Source: Aedoeadaptatus ivorii
Lineage (GTDB): Bacteria; Bacillota; Clostridia; Tissierellales; Peptoniphilaceae
NCBI RefSeq assembly: GCF_030815095.1
Contig: NZ_JAUSWF010000001.1
Location: 124,001-188,000 of the forward strand
Length of the DNA: 64,000 bases
Direction of reading: 5' to 3'
Part shown: positions 17,417-25,948 of the stretch, piece by piece
How the letters are laid out: every line of letters begins with the position of its first letter
Position numbering within the stretch: the stretch's first letter is position 1
Notes under the pieces: model-generated
The model's database searches: none
The model's input: the letters and a program-made list of their open reading frames with translations, nothing else
What the model was told of the DNA's origin: nothing
Translations under genes and position numbers: made by a program

Positions 17417-18029
17417 AAAAAAACCCATGGCGATCGAAAATCGCTCCATGGATATCATCGACAGCTATTTGCGCGACGTGAATTTTTCGGCGGAGGAATT
17501 GCCCCTGGTGCGGCGCATGATCCACACGACGGGAGATCCGGAGTATCGTAAGATTATCCGCATACGGAGCGATTTTTTTTCGGCGGCAAAAGAGGCCATC
17601 GCATCCGGCGCGAAGATCTATACCGATACGAATATGGTAAGAAGCGGCATCAACAAAAAGGCGCTGGCGAAAAGCGGCTGCACGTTGATTACCCCCATCG
17701 CCGAGGCGGAAGTGGCGGAAGAAGCCGAGGCGCGGGGCACCACCCGCAGCATTGTCGCTCTGGAAAAGGCGATCGAGTGTGGTGCGACGGCTTTTGTGTT
17801 CGGCAATGCGCCGACGGCACTTTTTCGCCTGCTCGAATGTATCGACGCGAAGCGGATCGCGCCGAACTTTGTGGTCGCCACCGTGGTCGGCTTTGTGGGA
17901 GCGGCCGAATCCAAAGCGGCGATAGCAGCGTACGACGTGCCGCATTTGCGCACAGAAGGCACCAAGGGCGGCTCCAATGTGGCGGCGTCTGTGATCAACG
18001 GCCTCCTCTACGAAATGGGGTATCGATGA
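17409..18029 (+). CDS. cbiC: Cobalt-precorrin-8 methylmutase CbiC
   Basis: Moves the methyl group from C-11 to C-12 of cobalt-precorrin-8, giving cobyrinic acid. It has 206 residues from ATG 17409, with GAAAGGAG eight bases upstream. The catalytic His is in VRRMIHTTGDPEY, and GAKIYTDTNMV and FGNAPTALFRL are typical. VVGFVGAAESK and EGTKGGSNVAASVINGLL complete the family pattern. Earlier in-frame starts would lie inside cobD. It overlaps cbiD as ATGA. Product and place match the last ring step before amidation by CbiA, which is not encoded here. Confidence 0.95.
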   Translation: MYEKKPMAIENRSMDIIDSYLRDVNFSAEELPLVRRMIHTTGDPEYRKIIRIRSDFFSAAKEAIASGAKIYTDTNMVRSGINKKALAKSGCTLITPIAEAEVAEEAEARGTTRSIVALEKAIECGATAFVFGNAPTALFRLLECIDAKRIAPNFVVATVVGFVGAAESKAAIAAYDVPHLRTEGTKGGSNVAASVINGLLYEMGYR

Positions 18030-19075
18030 AAGACGTCATCGTCGACGGAAAACATATGCGGCCTGGCTATACCACCGGAAGCTGCGTGGTGGCGGCGGCC
18101 GCGGCGGCAATCCGCGCCATAGACGAAGACCGCGCCCAACACCGTATCGCCATCGACGTACCGGCGGGCATGCGCATAGAGATCCCGGTAAAAGAGGTGA
18201 CGCGCGATAGGGCGAGTGCCACCTATTCGGTGATCAAAGACGCCGGAGACGATCCGGATGTCACCGACGGCATCGAGATTCTGTGTACCATACGGCGCGA
18301 TAACAGCGGGGAGGTACGCATTCGAAAGGGAACGGGGGTCGGCACCCTTACCAAGCCGGGCCTGTTCGGTGCGGTGGGAGAACTAGCGATCAATCCCGTG
18401 CCCAAAGGGGAGATCCTACGGCTCTTGGAAGACAACCGAAAAGACGGCATTTCCCTGCAGATCGACATCCCCCGGGGCGAGGAAGTGGCAAAAAAGACGT
18501 TCAATCCCAAACTCGGCATAACGGGCGGTCTCTCGATCCTCGGCACCACGGGGATCGTACGGCCCATGAGCAAGGAGGCCTATGTCGCCACCGTCGACAT
18601 GGAATTACGGGCGCTTTCCGAAGAGGGCGCACGTGCGGTGCTTCTCACCCCCGGAAATTACGGCGTGCAATACGCCGCTACGCATTTTCCCGACCTGCCG
18701 GCGGTGCAGGTGTCGAATTATTTCGGCGACGCGCTGGTTTTGGCGCGAGACTACGGATTTCGCGCGATCCAAATCCTCGGCCATGTGGGCAAGCTATCCA
18801 AGCTCTCCTTGGGCATATGGAACACCCATTCGACGGTGAGCGACTGCCGTATGGAGGCCTTCGTCTATTATCTCGCGAAGATGGGGGCGAATACGCGCCT
18901 GTTTGCGGCGGTGGAAGCGGAAACCACGGCGGACGGCGCTTATGCCATCTGCCGAAAGGCGGGCAATGGCGATATTTTGCAACACATGGAGGCGGGAATC
19001 GAAGCGCGGGTGCCACGGTTTCTGCAAGACGATGCAATCGCCGTATCGGCGAAGATTTACACAATGGAGGCATAA
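18026..19075 (+). CDS. cbiD: Cobalt-precorrin-5B C(1)-methyltransferase CbiD
   Basis: SAM-dependent C-1 methyltransferase specific to the oxygen-independent route. It does not share the tetrapyrrole methylase fold of its neighbours. It has 349 residues. The diagnostic start RPGYTTGSCVVAAAAAA is at residues 11-27. Further conserved strips include GVGTLTKPGL, GITGGLSILGTTGIVRPMS, VLLTPGNYG, and GHVGKLSKLSLGIWNTHS. The start overlaps the cbiC stop as ATGA, and the stop abuts the cbiE ATG. Its presence, with CbiG and CbiK, marks the pathway as anaerobic. Confidence 0.96.
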   Translation: MKDVIVDGKHMRPGYTTGSCVVAAAAAAIRAIDEDRAQHRIAIDVPAGMRIEIPVKEVTRDRASATYSVIKDAGDDPDVTDGIEILCTIRRDNSGEVRIRKGTGVGTLTKPGLFGAVGELAINPVPKGEILRLLEDNRKDGISLQIDIPRGEEVAKKTFNPKLGITGGLSILGTTGIVRPMSKEAYVATVDMELRALSEEGARAVLLTPGNYGVQYAATHFPDLPAVQVSNYFGDALVLARDYGFRAIQILGHVGKLSKLSLGIWNTHSTVSDCRMEAFVYYLAKMGANTRLFAAVEAETTADGAYAICRKAGNGDILQHMEAGIEARVPRFLQDDAIAVSAKIYTMEA

Positions 19076-19687
19076 ATGCTTACGATGATCGGTGCCGGTC
19101 CCGGCGACATTCGGTATCTGACCTTAGAGGCAGCGGAAGAAATTCGCCGCGCGCCTAGCCTGCTTGCCTTTCCCCGGGTGGCGGAATCAATTCGCGCCCT
19201 GCGTAGGGATGTGGAGGCAGTGGCGAGTGTGGACGAGATGCTGGCGCGCATTCGAGAGGCTGGGGATACGGATGTAGCCGTGCTCGTAAGTGGCGATGCG
19301 CTGTTTTTCGGCTTTGCCAAGACCCTACAGGCACGCGGCATTCGCACAGACCGGATTCTTCCGGGCATCAGCAGCGTGCAGTACGCCTTCTCTAAGTTAC
19401 AGATTCCGTGGGAAGGGGCGCGCTTTATGTCGTTTCACGGTAGAGACGCAGACCTCGATGCCGTCGCGGGGTCGGGACCGGTGGCGATCCTTTTGGACCG
19501 TAAATACAGCGCAGAGCGGCTTTCCTTCGAACTCTATGCGCGCGGCGTGCGGGGAAAGATGACGGCGATCAGCCGAGCCTCGTATCCCGATGAGCGCATT
19601 GTGCGCGCATCGATCGGCGATGCGATGGCGGTGGATGCGGATTTGGCATTGGCGGTGATTGAAATTGAAGTGGACGGACGACGATAA
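19076..19687 (+). CDS. cbiE: Cobalt-precorrin-7 C(5)-methyltransferase CbiE
   Basis: Tetrapyrrole methylase-fold enzyme that methylates C-5. It works next to CbiT, and in many genomes the two are fused as CobL. Here they are separate, with a 29-base overlap. It has 203 residues. MLTMIGAGPGDIRYLT is the N-terminal SAM loop, VLVSGDALFFGF the second motif and ILPGISSVQYAFSKL the third, the last typical of CbiE. It starts directly after the cbiD stop. I see no truncation compared with the usual length near 200 residues. Confidence 0.93.
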   Translation: MLTMIGAGPGDIRYLTLEAAEEIRRAPSLLAFPRVAESIRALRRDVEAVASVDEMLARIREAGDTDVAVLVSGDALFFGFAKTLQARGIRTDRILPGISSVQYAFSKLQIPWEGARFMSFHGRDADLDAVAGSGPVAILLDRKYSAERLSFELYARGVRGKMTAISRASYPDERIVRASIGDAMAVDADLALAVIEIEVDGRR

Positions 19688-20210
19688 CTTTATGCGGGGG
19701 GCGGTGCCCATGACCAAGGCGGAAGTGCGCATACTTACCGTAGCGGCCCTCGAACTCGTGCCGGGGCAGCGATTTTTGGACATCGGCGCGGGCACCGGTT
19801 CCATATCGGTGGCTGCGGCGGCCTCCGGCTGTACGGTAGATGCCTGCGAATGCCACCCGGAGGCACTGGGCCTGATCGTAGAAAACGCGAAGGCCTTCGA
19901 CGTGTCCATCGACATTCTGGCGGGGAAGGCGCCGGATGTGCTCTCCGAAACGGCATACGACCGCATTTTCATCGGCGGGAGCAAGGGACGTTTGGACGAT
20001 ATCCTGGGATACTGCCACGGGCATTTAACGAGCGGCGGCATCGTGTGCGGCAATTTCGTGACGCCCGCGAATGCGGTGCGTTTTCGGGAGTTTCTGAAAG
20101 CACGCGGCTATCTGTGGACGTTTCGGTATATCGCCGTATCCCGGGAGGACCGATTCGGCATGCTGCGCGCCGAAAACGGCGTATTTATGGTGAAAGGACA
20201 AAAACCATGA
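19659..20210 (+). CDS. cbiT: Cobalt-precorrin-6B C(15)-methyltransferase (decarboxylating) CbiT
   Basis: Rossmann-fold SAM methyltransferase that methylates C-15 and removes the C-12 acetate carboxyl group. It has 183 residues from a TTG start. The N-terminal VPMTKAEVRIL and the SAM loop FLDIGAGTGSISVAAA are diagnostic, and FIGGSKGRLDDIL and GGIVCGNFVTPANA follow as in the family. The TTG at 19659 lies inside cbiE. A later ATG at 19692 would remove the WTDDDNF lead that the family normally has, so the TTG is preferred with moderate certainty. The stop overlaps cbiF as ATGA. Confidence 0.92.
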   Translation: MKLKWTDDDNFMRGAVPMTKAEVRILTVAALELVPGQRFLDIGAGTGSISVAAAASGCTVDACECHPEALGLIVENAKAFDVSIDILAGKAPDVLSETAYDRIFIGGSKGRLDDILGYCHGHLTSGGIVCGNFVTPANAVRFREFLKARGYLWTFRYIAVSREDRFGMLRAENGVFMVKGQKP

Positions 20211-20959
20211 TTTCATTTGTGGGGGCCGGACCCGGAGATCCGGATTTGATTACGATCAAGGGACGACAACGCATCGAATCGGCGGATGTGATTATCTATG
20301 CCGGAAGCCTCGTACACGAGGGGCATCTCGCCTACGCCAAATCCGACGCAGAGATCTTAAACAGCGCTTACATGGATTTGGACGAGGTGTTGGCGTGTAT
20401 GGTCTCTCGCCACCGGGCGGGCAAATCCGTAGTGCGCCTTCACACCGGCGACCCCTCGGTGTACGGGGCCATTCGCGAACAGATGGATCCTCTCGCGGAA
20501 GCAAATATCCCCTACGAGGTGATTCCCGGCGTGAGCTCGTTTTCGGCGGCGGCCGCCGTCCTGAAGCGGGAATACACGCTCCCGGGCGTAAGCCAGACCG
20601 TGATCCTCACCCGCCGCGCCGGCCGCACCCCCGTGCCCGAAGGAGAATCCATAGAGGCGCTGGCGGCACATAAGGCGTCGATGGCGATTTTTCTTTCCGC
20701 CGGACAGATTGAAAATGTAGCGCGGGAATTGGCGCAGTCCTACGCGGCCGAAACTCCCCTCGCCGTCGTATATCGGGCGAGCTGGGAGGACGAGCGGGTC
20801 GTTTGCTCGACGGTCGGGACGATCGCAAAGGATATGGAAGGCGCCGGCATTCGAAAGCATGCGCTGATCCTCGTCGGCGATTTCTTGGGCGACCGGTATG
20901 AGAATAGCAAGCTCTACGATCCCGGTTTTTCCACCGAATACAGAAAGGCCAAGCGGTGA
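20207..20959 (+). CDS. cbiF: Cobalt-precorrin-4 C(11)-methyltransferase CbiF
   Basis: Methylates C-11 of cobalt-precorrin-4. It has 250 residues in the tetrapyrrole methylase fold. VGAGPGDPDLITIKG (4-18) and the IIYAGSLV strip are typical of CbiF. The central RLHTGDPSVYGAI and EVIPGVSSFSAAAAVL are both strongly conserved. The ATG overlaps the cbiT stop as ATGA, and its own stop overlaps the GTG of cbiG. Length matches the family (about 250). Confidence 0.95.
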   Translation: MISFVGAGPGDPDLITIKGRQRIESADVIIYAGSLVHEGHLAYAKSDAEILNSAYMDLDEVLACMVSRHRAGKSVVRLHTGDPSVYGAIREQMDPLAEANIPYEVIPGVSSFSAAAAVLKREYTLPGVSQTVILTRRAGRTPVPEGESIEALAAHKASMAIFLSAGQIENVARELAQSYAAETPLAVVYRASWEDERVVCSTVGTIAKDMEGAGIRKHALILVGDFLGDRYENSKLYDPGFSTEYRKAKR

Positions 20960-21930
20960 AGGCGGTCCTCTGTTTTTCGCCGGGCGCGGCGCAACTGGCG
21001 AAAAAACATCTCGCCGATTTCGCGCCCTACGGAAAGGCGTTCGGCAATAGCCCCGATCGGAACAGTTTCGGCGCGCTGTTTCGGGCGGCGGAGGCGCTGG
21101 TGTTTATCGGCGCGGCGGGGATTGCCGTTCGCTATATCGCGCCGTGGCTTGCCGATAAGCGTACCGATCCCGCCGTCGTCGTCATCGATCCGGCGGGACG
21201 CTACGTCATTCCGATTCTAAGCGGGCATTTGGGCGGCGCCAACGCCCTGGCAAAGGAGCTGGCGGAGCGATTGAGCGCGGAGGCGGTGCTCACCACCGCA
21301 TCGGATGTGCTCGGCTACGAAGCGCCGGATCTCTTTGCCCAAAAGCGAGGGTACGTGATCGACGATATGGCGGCCATGCGATGGATCGCGGCGCGCATGG
21401 TGGCGGGGGAGGCGATATATTGGTATTCCGAGCGAGATGCGGGGCCGCAGTATCCGCATTTGATCCGCGTTAGAACGCCCGAGGAGGCGGACCGGCCCGG
21501 GGGTGTGGTGGTCTCCGAACGCGATCTTTCCCCGGAACATGCTCTGAAACTCGTGCCGCGTTGCGTGCATCTCGGCGTGGGTTCCAAAAAGAGAACGACG
21601 GAGGCGGATTTGATGCGGCTATTAGAAAATACTTTAGACGTGCTCGGTTTGGATCGGCGGGCGATTCGCGCCGTGCATACTATAGATATAAAGCGAAAGG
21701 AGCCGTCCATCGTCGCCGTGTGCGAAGAATTGGGCGTTTCTTTGTATGGGTATAGCGCCGCGCAACTTTCGCAAAATGCGTGTCGATGTAGCGAAAGCGA
21801 CTTCGTAAAAAGAACCGTCGGCGTCGGCAATGTGTCTTGCTCCGCCGCACTAATGGGTGGCAGTGAATTGTTGGCAGAAAAGATCGCGGAAAGAGGCTTT
21901 ACCCTTTCCGTAACGAGGGAGGAAAAGTGA
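20956..21930 (+). CDS. cbiG: Cobalt-precorrin-5A hydrolase CbiG
   Basis: Opens the ring-A lactone of cobalt-precorrin-5A and releases the two-carbon fragment as acetaldehyde. It exists only in the anaerobic route. It has 324 residues and a GTG start inside the cbiF stop. The N-terminal domain has FIGAAGIAVRYIAPWLADKR followed by VIDPAGRYVIPILSGHLGGAN. The C-terminal CbiG domain starts near HLGVGSKKRTTEADL and includes IDIKRKEPSIVAVCEELG. All expected sections are there, without fusion to CbiH. It overlaps cbiH by four bases. Confidence 0.95.
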   Translation: MKAVLCFSPGAAQLAKKHLADFAPYGKAFGNSPDRNSFGALFRAAEALVFIGAAGIAVRYIAPWLADKRTDPAVVVIDPAGRYVIPILSGHLGGANALAKELAERLSAEAVLTTASDVLGYEAPDLFAQKRGYVIDDMAAMRWIAARMVAGEAIYWYSERDAGPQYPHLIRVRTPEEADRPGGVVVSERDLSPEHALKLVPRCVHLGVGSKKRTTEADLMRLLENTLDVLGLDRRAIRAVHTIDIKRKEPSIVAVCEELGVSLYGYSAAQLSQNACRCSESDFVKRTVGVGNVSCSAALMGGSELLAEKIAERGFTLSVTREEK

Positions 21931-22655
21931 AAAAACTCTATGTAATCGGCATTGGCCCCGGCGGATCGGCGCTATTTACCGACCGCATGCGACAGGCGCT
22001 CGAGGAGAGCGAGGTGGTGGTGGGATATACGCCGTATCTGGGCTATATTCGCCACTTGATCGAGAACAAGACCTTGCTCTCCACCGGCATGAAGTCGGAG
22101 ATCGAGCGCTGTAAAATGGCGGTGGAATCGGCGTCTTCCGGCCGCACCACCGCCATCGTCTCCACCGGCGATGCGGGGCTATATGGCATGGCGGGCCCCA
22201 TTCTCGAGATCGCCGCGGATACGGATATCGAGGTCGAAATCATACCGGGCGTCAGCGCAAATTTTGCCGCGGCGTCTCGGGTCGGCGCGCCGCTGATGCA
22301 CGATACGGCGACGATCAGTCTGTCGGATTTGATGACGCCTCTTTCCGTGATCGAAAAGCGGATTCGCTATGCCGCGGCCGCGGATTTTGTGATCAGCCTA
22401 TACAATCCACGCTCCAAGGGGCGCGCGGGCTATTTGTCACACGCCTTTTCGATTATGAAAGAAGAAGGTTACGGCCCGGATCGCCCGGTGGCGGTGGTCA
22501 AAAACGCCTGGCGAGAGGGCGAAGAAATTCACATCAGTACGATGGATGCGGTGGATATCGAATCGGTGGATATGAACACCATAGTGATTGTTGGAAACAG
22601 TCGTACGTATATTGAGGGCGGAAAGATGATCACACCGCGGGGGTATGATCTATGA
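21927..22655 (+). CDS. cbiH: Cobalt-factor III/precorrin-3B C(17)-methyltransferase CbiH
   Basis: Methylates C-17 and drives ring contraction, forming the lactone that CbiG later opens. It has 242 residues and a GTG start overlapping cbiG, with GGGAGG upstream. Motifs are YVIGIGPGGSALFT, VVGYTPYLGYI, VSTGDAGLYGMAG and IIPGVSANFAAASRVGAPLMHD, the last being highly typical of CbiH/CobJ. SLYNPRSKGR also fits the family. The standard form is seen, without the C-terminal iron-sulfur extension known in some homologues. It overlaps cbiJ by four bases. Confidence 0.95.
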   Translation: MKKLYVIGIGPGGSALFTDRMRQALEESEVVVGYTPYLGYIRHLIENKTLLSTGMKSEIERCKMAVESASSGRTTAIVSTGDAGLYGMAGPILEIAADTDIEVEIIPGVSANFAAASRVGAPLMHDTATISLSDLMTPLSVIEKRIRYAAAADFVISLYNPRSKGRAGYLSHAFSIMKEEGYGPDRPVAVVKNAWREGEEIHISTMDAVDIESVDMNTIVIVGNSRTYIEGGKMITPRGYDL

Positions 22656-23386
22656 AGGTCTGGATCCTGGGCGGCACCGCCGATGCCTCGCGATTTGTGC
22701 GCAAGACCAAAAACCGCGATCTCGTCGTCACCGTCGCGACGGAGGAAGGGACGGAGTTTTTGCCCGCGGACATTGATGTGCGCGTGGGCCGGCTTTCCGA
22801 AGCGGATATGTGCCGGTTCATTGCCGATGCGCAGATCGAGGCGGTGCTGGATTTCACCCATCCTTTTGCCAAAGTGGCCACCCACACGGCGAAACGGGCG
22901 GCAGCGGCGGCGGGGATTTCGTACTATCGCTATGTGCGGCCCCGCGTGGACGGATTCGGCGATATGCGCTTTTCGTCCTATGCGGACTGTGCCCGGGCGC
23001 TAAAGGAAATGACGGGAACGGTTTTTTTTACCACCGGCTCCAACGAGGCGGCGCGCTTTCAGGCGGTGCGCGGAGAAAATCGATTCGTCTATCGCATTAT
23101 CCCGTCGGAAGAAAGCCTGCATAAACTCAAGGCCTGCGGCGTCGAAACGGCGGATATCGTCGCGATGTTGGGGCCCTTTGACTACGAGATGAACGTCGCT
23201 TTGTTTCGCCACTATCGCCCCGCGTATCTGGTGACAAAAAACAGCGGCGAGGGCTCGGGATTTTGCGATAAAATGCGTGCGGCTGCGGATTGCGGCATGC
23301 GGACTTTGGTGATCGAGACCGAAGCGGAAAGCGGATACGATTTTGAAGAGATGCTAAAGATTGCAGAGGGGGATAGGCGTGGATAA
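22652..23386 (+). CDS. cbiJ: Cobalt-precorrin-6A reductase CbiJ
   Basis: Reduces the macrocycle of cobalt-precorrin-6A with a pyridine nucleotide. It has 244 residues. The nucleotide-binding start WILGGTADASRF is at residues 3-14, DFTHPFAKVATHTAKRA and YYRYVRP are the conserved centre, and FFTTGSNEAARF and YLVTKNSGEGSGFCDKM complete the CobK/CbiJ pattern. It starts within the cbiH stop and runs eight bases into the next small gene. Confidence 0.94.
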   Translation: MKVWILGGTADASRFVRKTKNRDLVVTVATEEGTEFLPADIDVRVGRLSEADMCRFIADAQIEAVLDFTHPFAKVATHTAKRAAAAAGISYYRYVRPRVDGFGDMRFSSYADCARALKEMTGTVFFTTGSNEAARFQAVRGENRFVYRIIPSEESLHKLKACGVETADIVAMLGPFDYEMNVALFRHYRPAYLVTKNSGEGSGFCDKMRAAADCGMRTLVIETEAESGYDFEEMLKIAEGDRRG

Positions 23387-23639
23387 TTCGTATCGATTCT
23401 TTACCAATACAGACTGTCAATATTTTCCCTGCCATAGGCTTGAAGGACCGTTTAACTGTTTGTTTTGTTATTGCCCGCTGTATTTAATGGGCGAAGACTG
23501 CGGTGGCCGATTCGTCTACACAAACGGCGTGAAGGACTGCTCGGGGTGTACGATTCCCCACGTGCCGAAGGGCTACGACTATATCAACGAAAAATTACGC
23601 GAAGAGATCGCGAGGAGGCGAGACGGTGGAACTCGATAA
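23379..23639 (+). CDS. Cysteine-rich small domain protein in cobalamin operon
   Basis: Small soluble protein of 86 residues from GTG 23379. GAGGGGG lies six bases upstream. It contains eight cysteines in four groups: DCQYFPC, FNCLFCYCPLY, EDCGG and DCSGC, the last followed by TIPH. This spacing matches the 'cysteine-rich small domain' family (I recall Pfam PF04071), a probable metal-binding domain often found beside or fused to cobalamin genes. Function is not known to me. Its place between cbiJ and cobT, overlapping both genes, implies a role in corrinoid or cobalt handling, which is inference. No membrane segment or signal peptide is seen. Confidence 0.85.
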   Translation: MDNSYRFFTNTDCQYFPCHRLEGPFNCLFCYCPLYLMGEDCGGRFVYTNGVKDCSGCTIPHVPKGYDYINEKLREEIARRRDGGTR

Positions 23640-24702
23640 ATACATACAAGGCATATCCGAAACGGATGTCGATTTTGAAAACAGCGGCCGCGCACACTGG
23701 GACAGCCGTACCCATCCGATGGGTTCTTTGGGCGCGTTGGAAGAATATTCCATTCGACTGGCGGGCATACAGCGGCGGAAGATCCCCCGCATTCGAAAAA
23801 AATCGATCCTCGTGATGTGTGCCGACAACGGGGTGGTAAAAGAAGACGTGAGCTCCTCGCCGCCGGTCTTTACGCAGCTATTGGCCAATGCCATGGCGCG
23901 CGGAGAAACCGGCGTCTGCGCCTTGGCGAAGCACAACGGGGCGAAGGTCGTCGTGATCGACGTGGGTATGGAAAAAGGTATCGAGCGCGAGGCCGGTATT
24001 TGCGACGCGTCGGTGCGCGCGGGGACCGGCAATATCGCCACAGAAGACGCCATGACGAGAGAAGAAGCGGTGCAGGCGATTGGCGTCGGCATCCGCTATG
24101 CCGAGGCGGAGATCGAGGACGGGGCCGACATCCTCGGTACCGGCGAGTTGGGGATCGGAAACACTACTACCGCGTCGGCACTCTTATATATTTTAAGCGG
24201 CGAGGCACCCGAGGCGTGTGTCGGCTACGGCGCGGGGATTACCGACGCGCAGTGGCAGAAAAAAGTGCGGGCGGTGTGCCGGGCGAAGGCGCGTCTCGAC
24301 GGGTGCGAAGATGCGATCGACATCCTCGCCAAATCCGGCGGGTTGGACATCGCGGCACTCGCGGGCGTCTTTCTCGCCGGCGCCTACCACCGCGTGCCTG
24401 TCGTCTGCGACGGCCTGATTTCGGGGGTCGCCGCCTATCTCGCGATCCAAATGGCGCCTTTGGCGAAGGGCTATATCTTTCCGTCGCATAGGAGCGCGGA
24501 GCTCGCCGCATCGGTGCTCTACCGCGTCCTGGATATTACGCCGCCCCTCGATCTGCATATGCGCCTGGGCGAGGGGAGCGGCTGTCCGCTCTTTTTCTCG
24601 CTTTTGGAATCCGCCATCGCCTGTATGGAGTCTATGGGGTCCTTCGAAGCCAATCAGATCGACCCGGCGGTATTGGTGAGCCTTCGAAAGGATACGCCGT
24701 GA
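23626..24702 (+). CDS. cobT: Nicotinate-nucleotide:dimethylbenzimidazole phosphoribosyltransferase CobT
   Basis: Makes alpha-ribazole phosphate from nicotinate mononucleotide and the lower-ligand base. It has 358 residues and a GTG start with GAGGAGG upstream. Conserved pieces are HWDSRTHPMGSLGALEE, VMCADNGVV, ANAMARGETGVCALA and DILGTGELGIGNTTTASAL. The catalytic Glu is in RLGEGSG near the C-terminus. The start overlaps the Cys-rich gene by 14 bases, and the end overlaps cobU by four. Which base is used cannot be told here, because no bza or bluB gene is present in the window. Confidence 0.96.
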   Translation: MELDKYIQGISETDVDFENSGRAHWDSRTHPMGSLGALEEYSIRLAGIQRRKIPRIRKKSILVMCADNGVVKEDVSSSPPVFTQLLANAMARGETGVCALAKHNGAKVVVIDVGMEKGIEREAGICDASVRAGTGNIATEDAMTREEAVQAIGVGIRYAEAEIEDGADILGTGELGIGNTTTASALLYILSGEAPEACVGYGAGITDAQWQKKVRAVCRAKARLDGCEDAIDILAKSGGLDIAALAGVFLAGAYHRVPVVCDGLISGVAAYLAIQMAPLAKGYIFPSHRSAELAASVLYRVLDITPPLDLHMRLGEGSGCPLFFSLLESAIACMESMGSFEANQIDPAVLVSLRKDTP

Positions 24703-25235
24703 TCGCGCTGGTGACCGGCGGCGCGCGGAGCGGAAAAAGTCGCTTTGCCGAAGAGAAATGCCGCGCCTACGACCGGGTATTGTATATCGCCACCGCAGAG
24801 ATCACCGACGAGGAGATGCGCAGGCGGGTGGAAGAACACAGAAAGCGGCGCCCCGAGAACTGGGATACGGCGGAGTCGCTTCCCGATCCCGCTGAAATCC
24901 GAAACTACGACGCCGTCCTACTGGACTGCGTGACGCTCTTGCTCTCCCGCGAACTCTATCTCGTCTCGCAGGAGGTCGACGAAGGAGACGTGGAAATGGA
25001 GACGACGCGCCGCGTGATCGCCCGACTCGAAGGGTGGATTGATGCCGCGCGGGCGGCGGGGACCGATCTGTACTGTGTGAGCAATGAGGTGGGAATGGGT
25101 ATCGTACCAATGGATCCCGTTTCCCGTGCCTTCAGGGATTGTCAGGGGAGGGTAAATCAATGGATCGCGAAACAAAGCGACGCCGTATACTGGCTCGTAT
25201 CGGGGATTGCGGTTGCGATCAAATGCGCGGACTGA
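24699..25235 (+). CDS. cobU: Adenosylcobinamide kinase / guanylyltransferase CobU
   Basis: Bifunctional enzyme that phosphorylates adenosylcobinamide and activates it with GTP to adenosylcobinamide-GDP. It has 178 residues with a GTG start overlapping cobT. The P-loop TGGARSGKSRFAE is at residues 6-18, RRRVEEHRKRRPENWDT carries the His that forms the GMP intermediate, and LLDCVTLLL and SNEVGMGIVPMDPVSRAFRD are typical (the last split over two motifs). The end runs 13 bases into cobS. Confidence 0.95.
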   Translation: MIALVTGGARSGKSRFAEEKCRAYDRVLYIATAEITDEEMRRRVEEHRKRRPENWDTAESLPDPAEIRNYDAVLLDCVTLLLSRELYLVSQEVDEGDVEMETTRRVIARLEGWIDAARAAGTDLYCVSNEVGMGIVPMDPVSRAFRDCQGRVNQWIAKQSDAVYWLVSGIAVAIKCAD

Positions 25236-25948
25236 TCCTCGCCATACAGTTTCTGACGCGCATACCGATTCCCGTCGAAGTGCCCTTTACGGCACAATCG
25301 GCGGGTCGGAGTCTGTTCTGGTTCCCTTGGATTTCCTACGGAATCGGCGCGCTGGTGGGCTTGATGCAACAAGCGTTCTATTACAAAAATCCGCAGATCG
25401 CCGCCTTTCTGGCGCTCCTCGCCTGGGTGGCCCTCTCGGGCGGCATGCATCTGGAAGGGCTTATGGATACGGCGGACGGATTTTTGGCGAATCGGGATCC
25501 CGAGTCGACCCGAAAGATTATGAAAGACGCCCATATCGGCAGCTTCGGCGCCGTCGCCTTGGTCTTGCTCCTCGGCGGAAAGTACGCCGCCCTTTCCGGG
25601 GTATTGTTTACGCCTCACATCTTGGGTCTGATCGCCGCGGTGGCGCGCATGGGGATGTTGACGGGCATGGTGTGGTTTCCGGCGGCGCGTCCCAAAGAGT
25701 TGGGCCATTTCTTTCGCCGGCATGCAAATCGAGGCGTATATTTTGTGCAGTGGACGCTATTGGCGGCTCTCTTGATCGCGACCGAAGGCGTACGATTCCT
25801 GTACTTTCCCCTGATCGGCATCGCCATCGCCTGTGCGATTTCCCGTTGGAGCCGAAAAAAGATCGGGGGACTCACCGGCGACGTCTACGGCGCGCTGATG
25901 GAAGTCTGCGAGTGTGGCCTAGTCCTCGTCTACGGTCTTATGCGATGA
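25223..25948 (+). CDS. cobS: Adenosylcobinamide-GDP ribazoletransferase (cobalamin synthase) CobS
   Basis: Membrane enzyme that joins adenosylcobinamide-GDP with alpha-ribazole (phosphate), the final assembly of the coenzyme. It has 241 residues from ATG 25223. The N-terminal LILAIQFLTRIPIP is the family hallmark. SGGMHLEGLMDTADGF holds the conserved acidic pair, followed by KDAHIGSFGA and GLTGDVYGA. Five or six hydrophobic segments are present. The start lies inside cobU, and the stop overlaps cobC as ATGA. An earlier in-frame start at 25139 would add residues unlike the family. Confidence 0.95.
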   Translation: MRGLILAIQFLTRIPIPVEVPFTAQSAGRSLFWFPWISYGIGALVGLMQQAFYYKNPQIAAFLALLAWVALSGGMHLEGLMDTADGFLANRDPESTRKIMKDAHIGSFGAVALVLLLGGKYAALSGVLFTPHILGLIAAVARMGMLTGMVWFPAARPKELGHFFRRHANRGVYFVQWTLLAALLIATEGVRFLYFPLIGIAIACAISRWSRKKIGGLTGDVYGALMEVCECGLVLVYGLMR

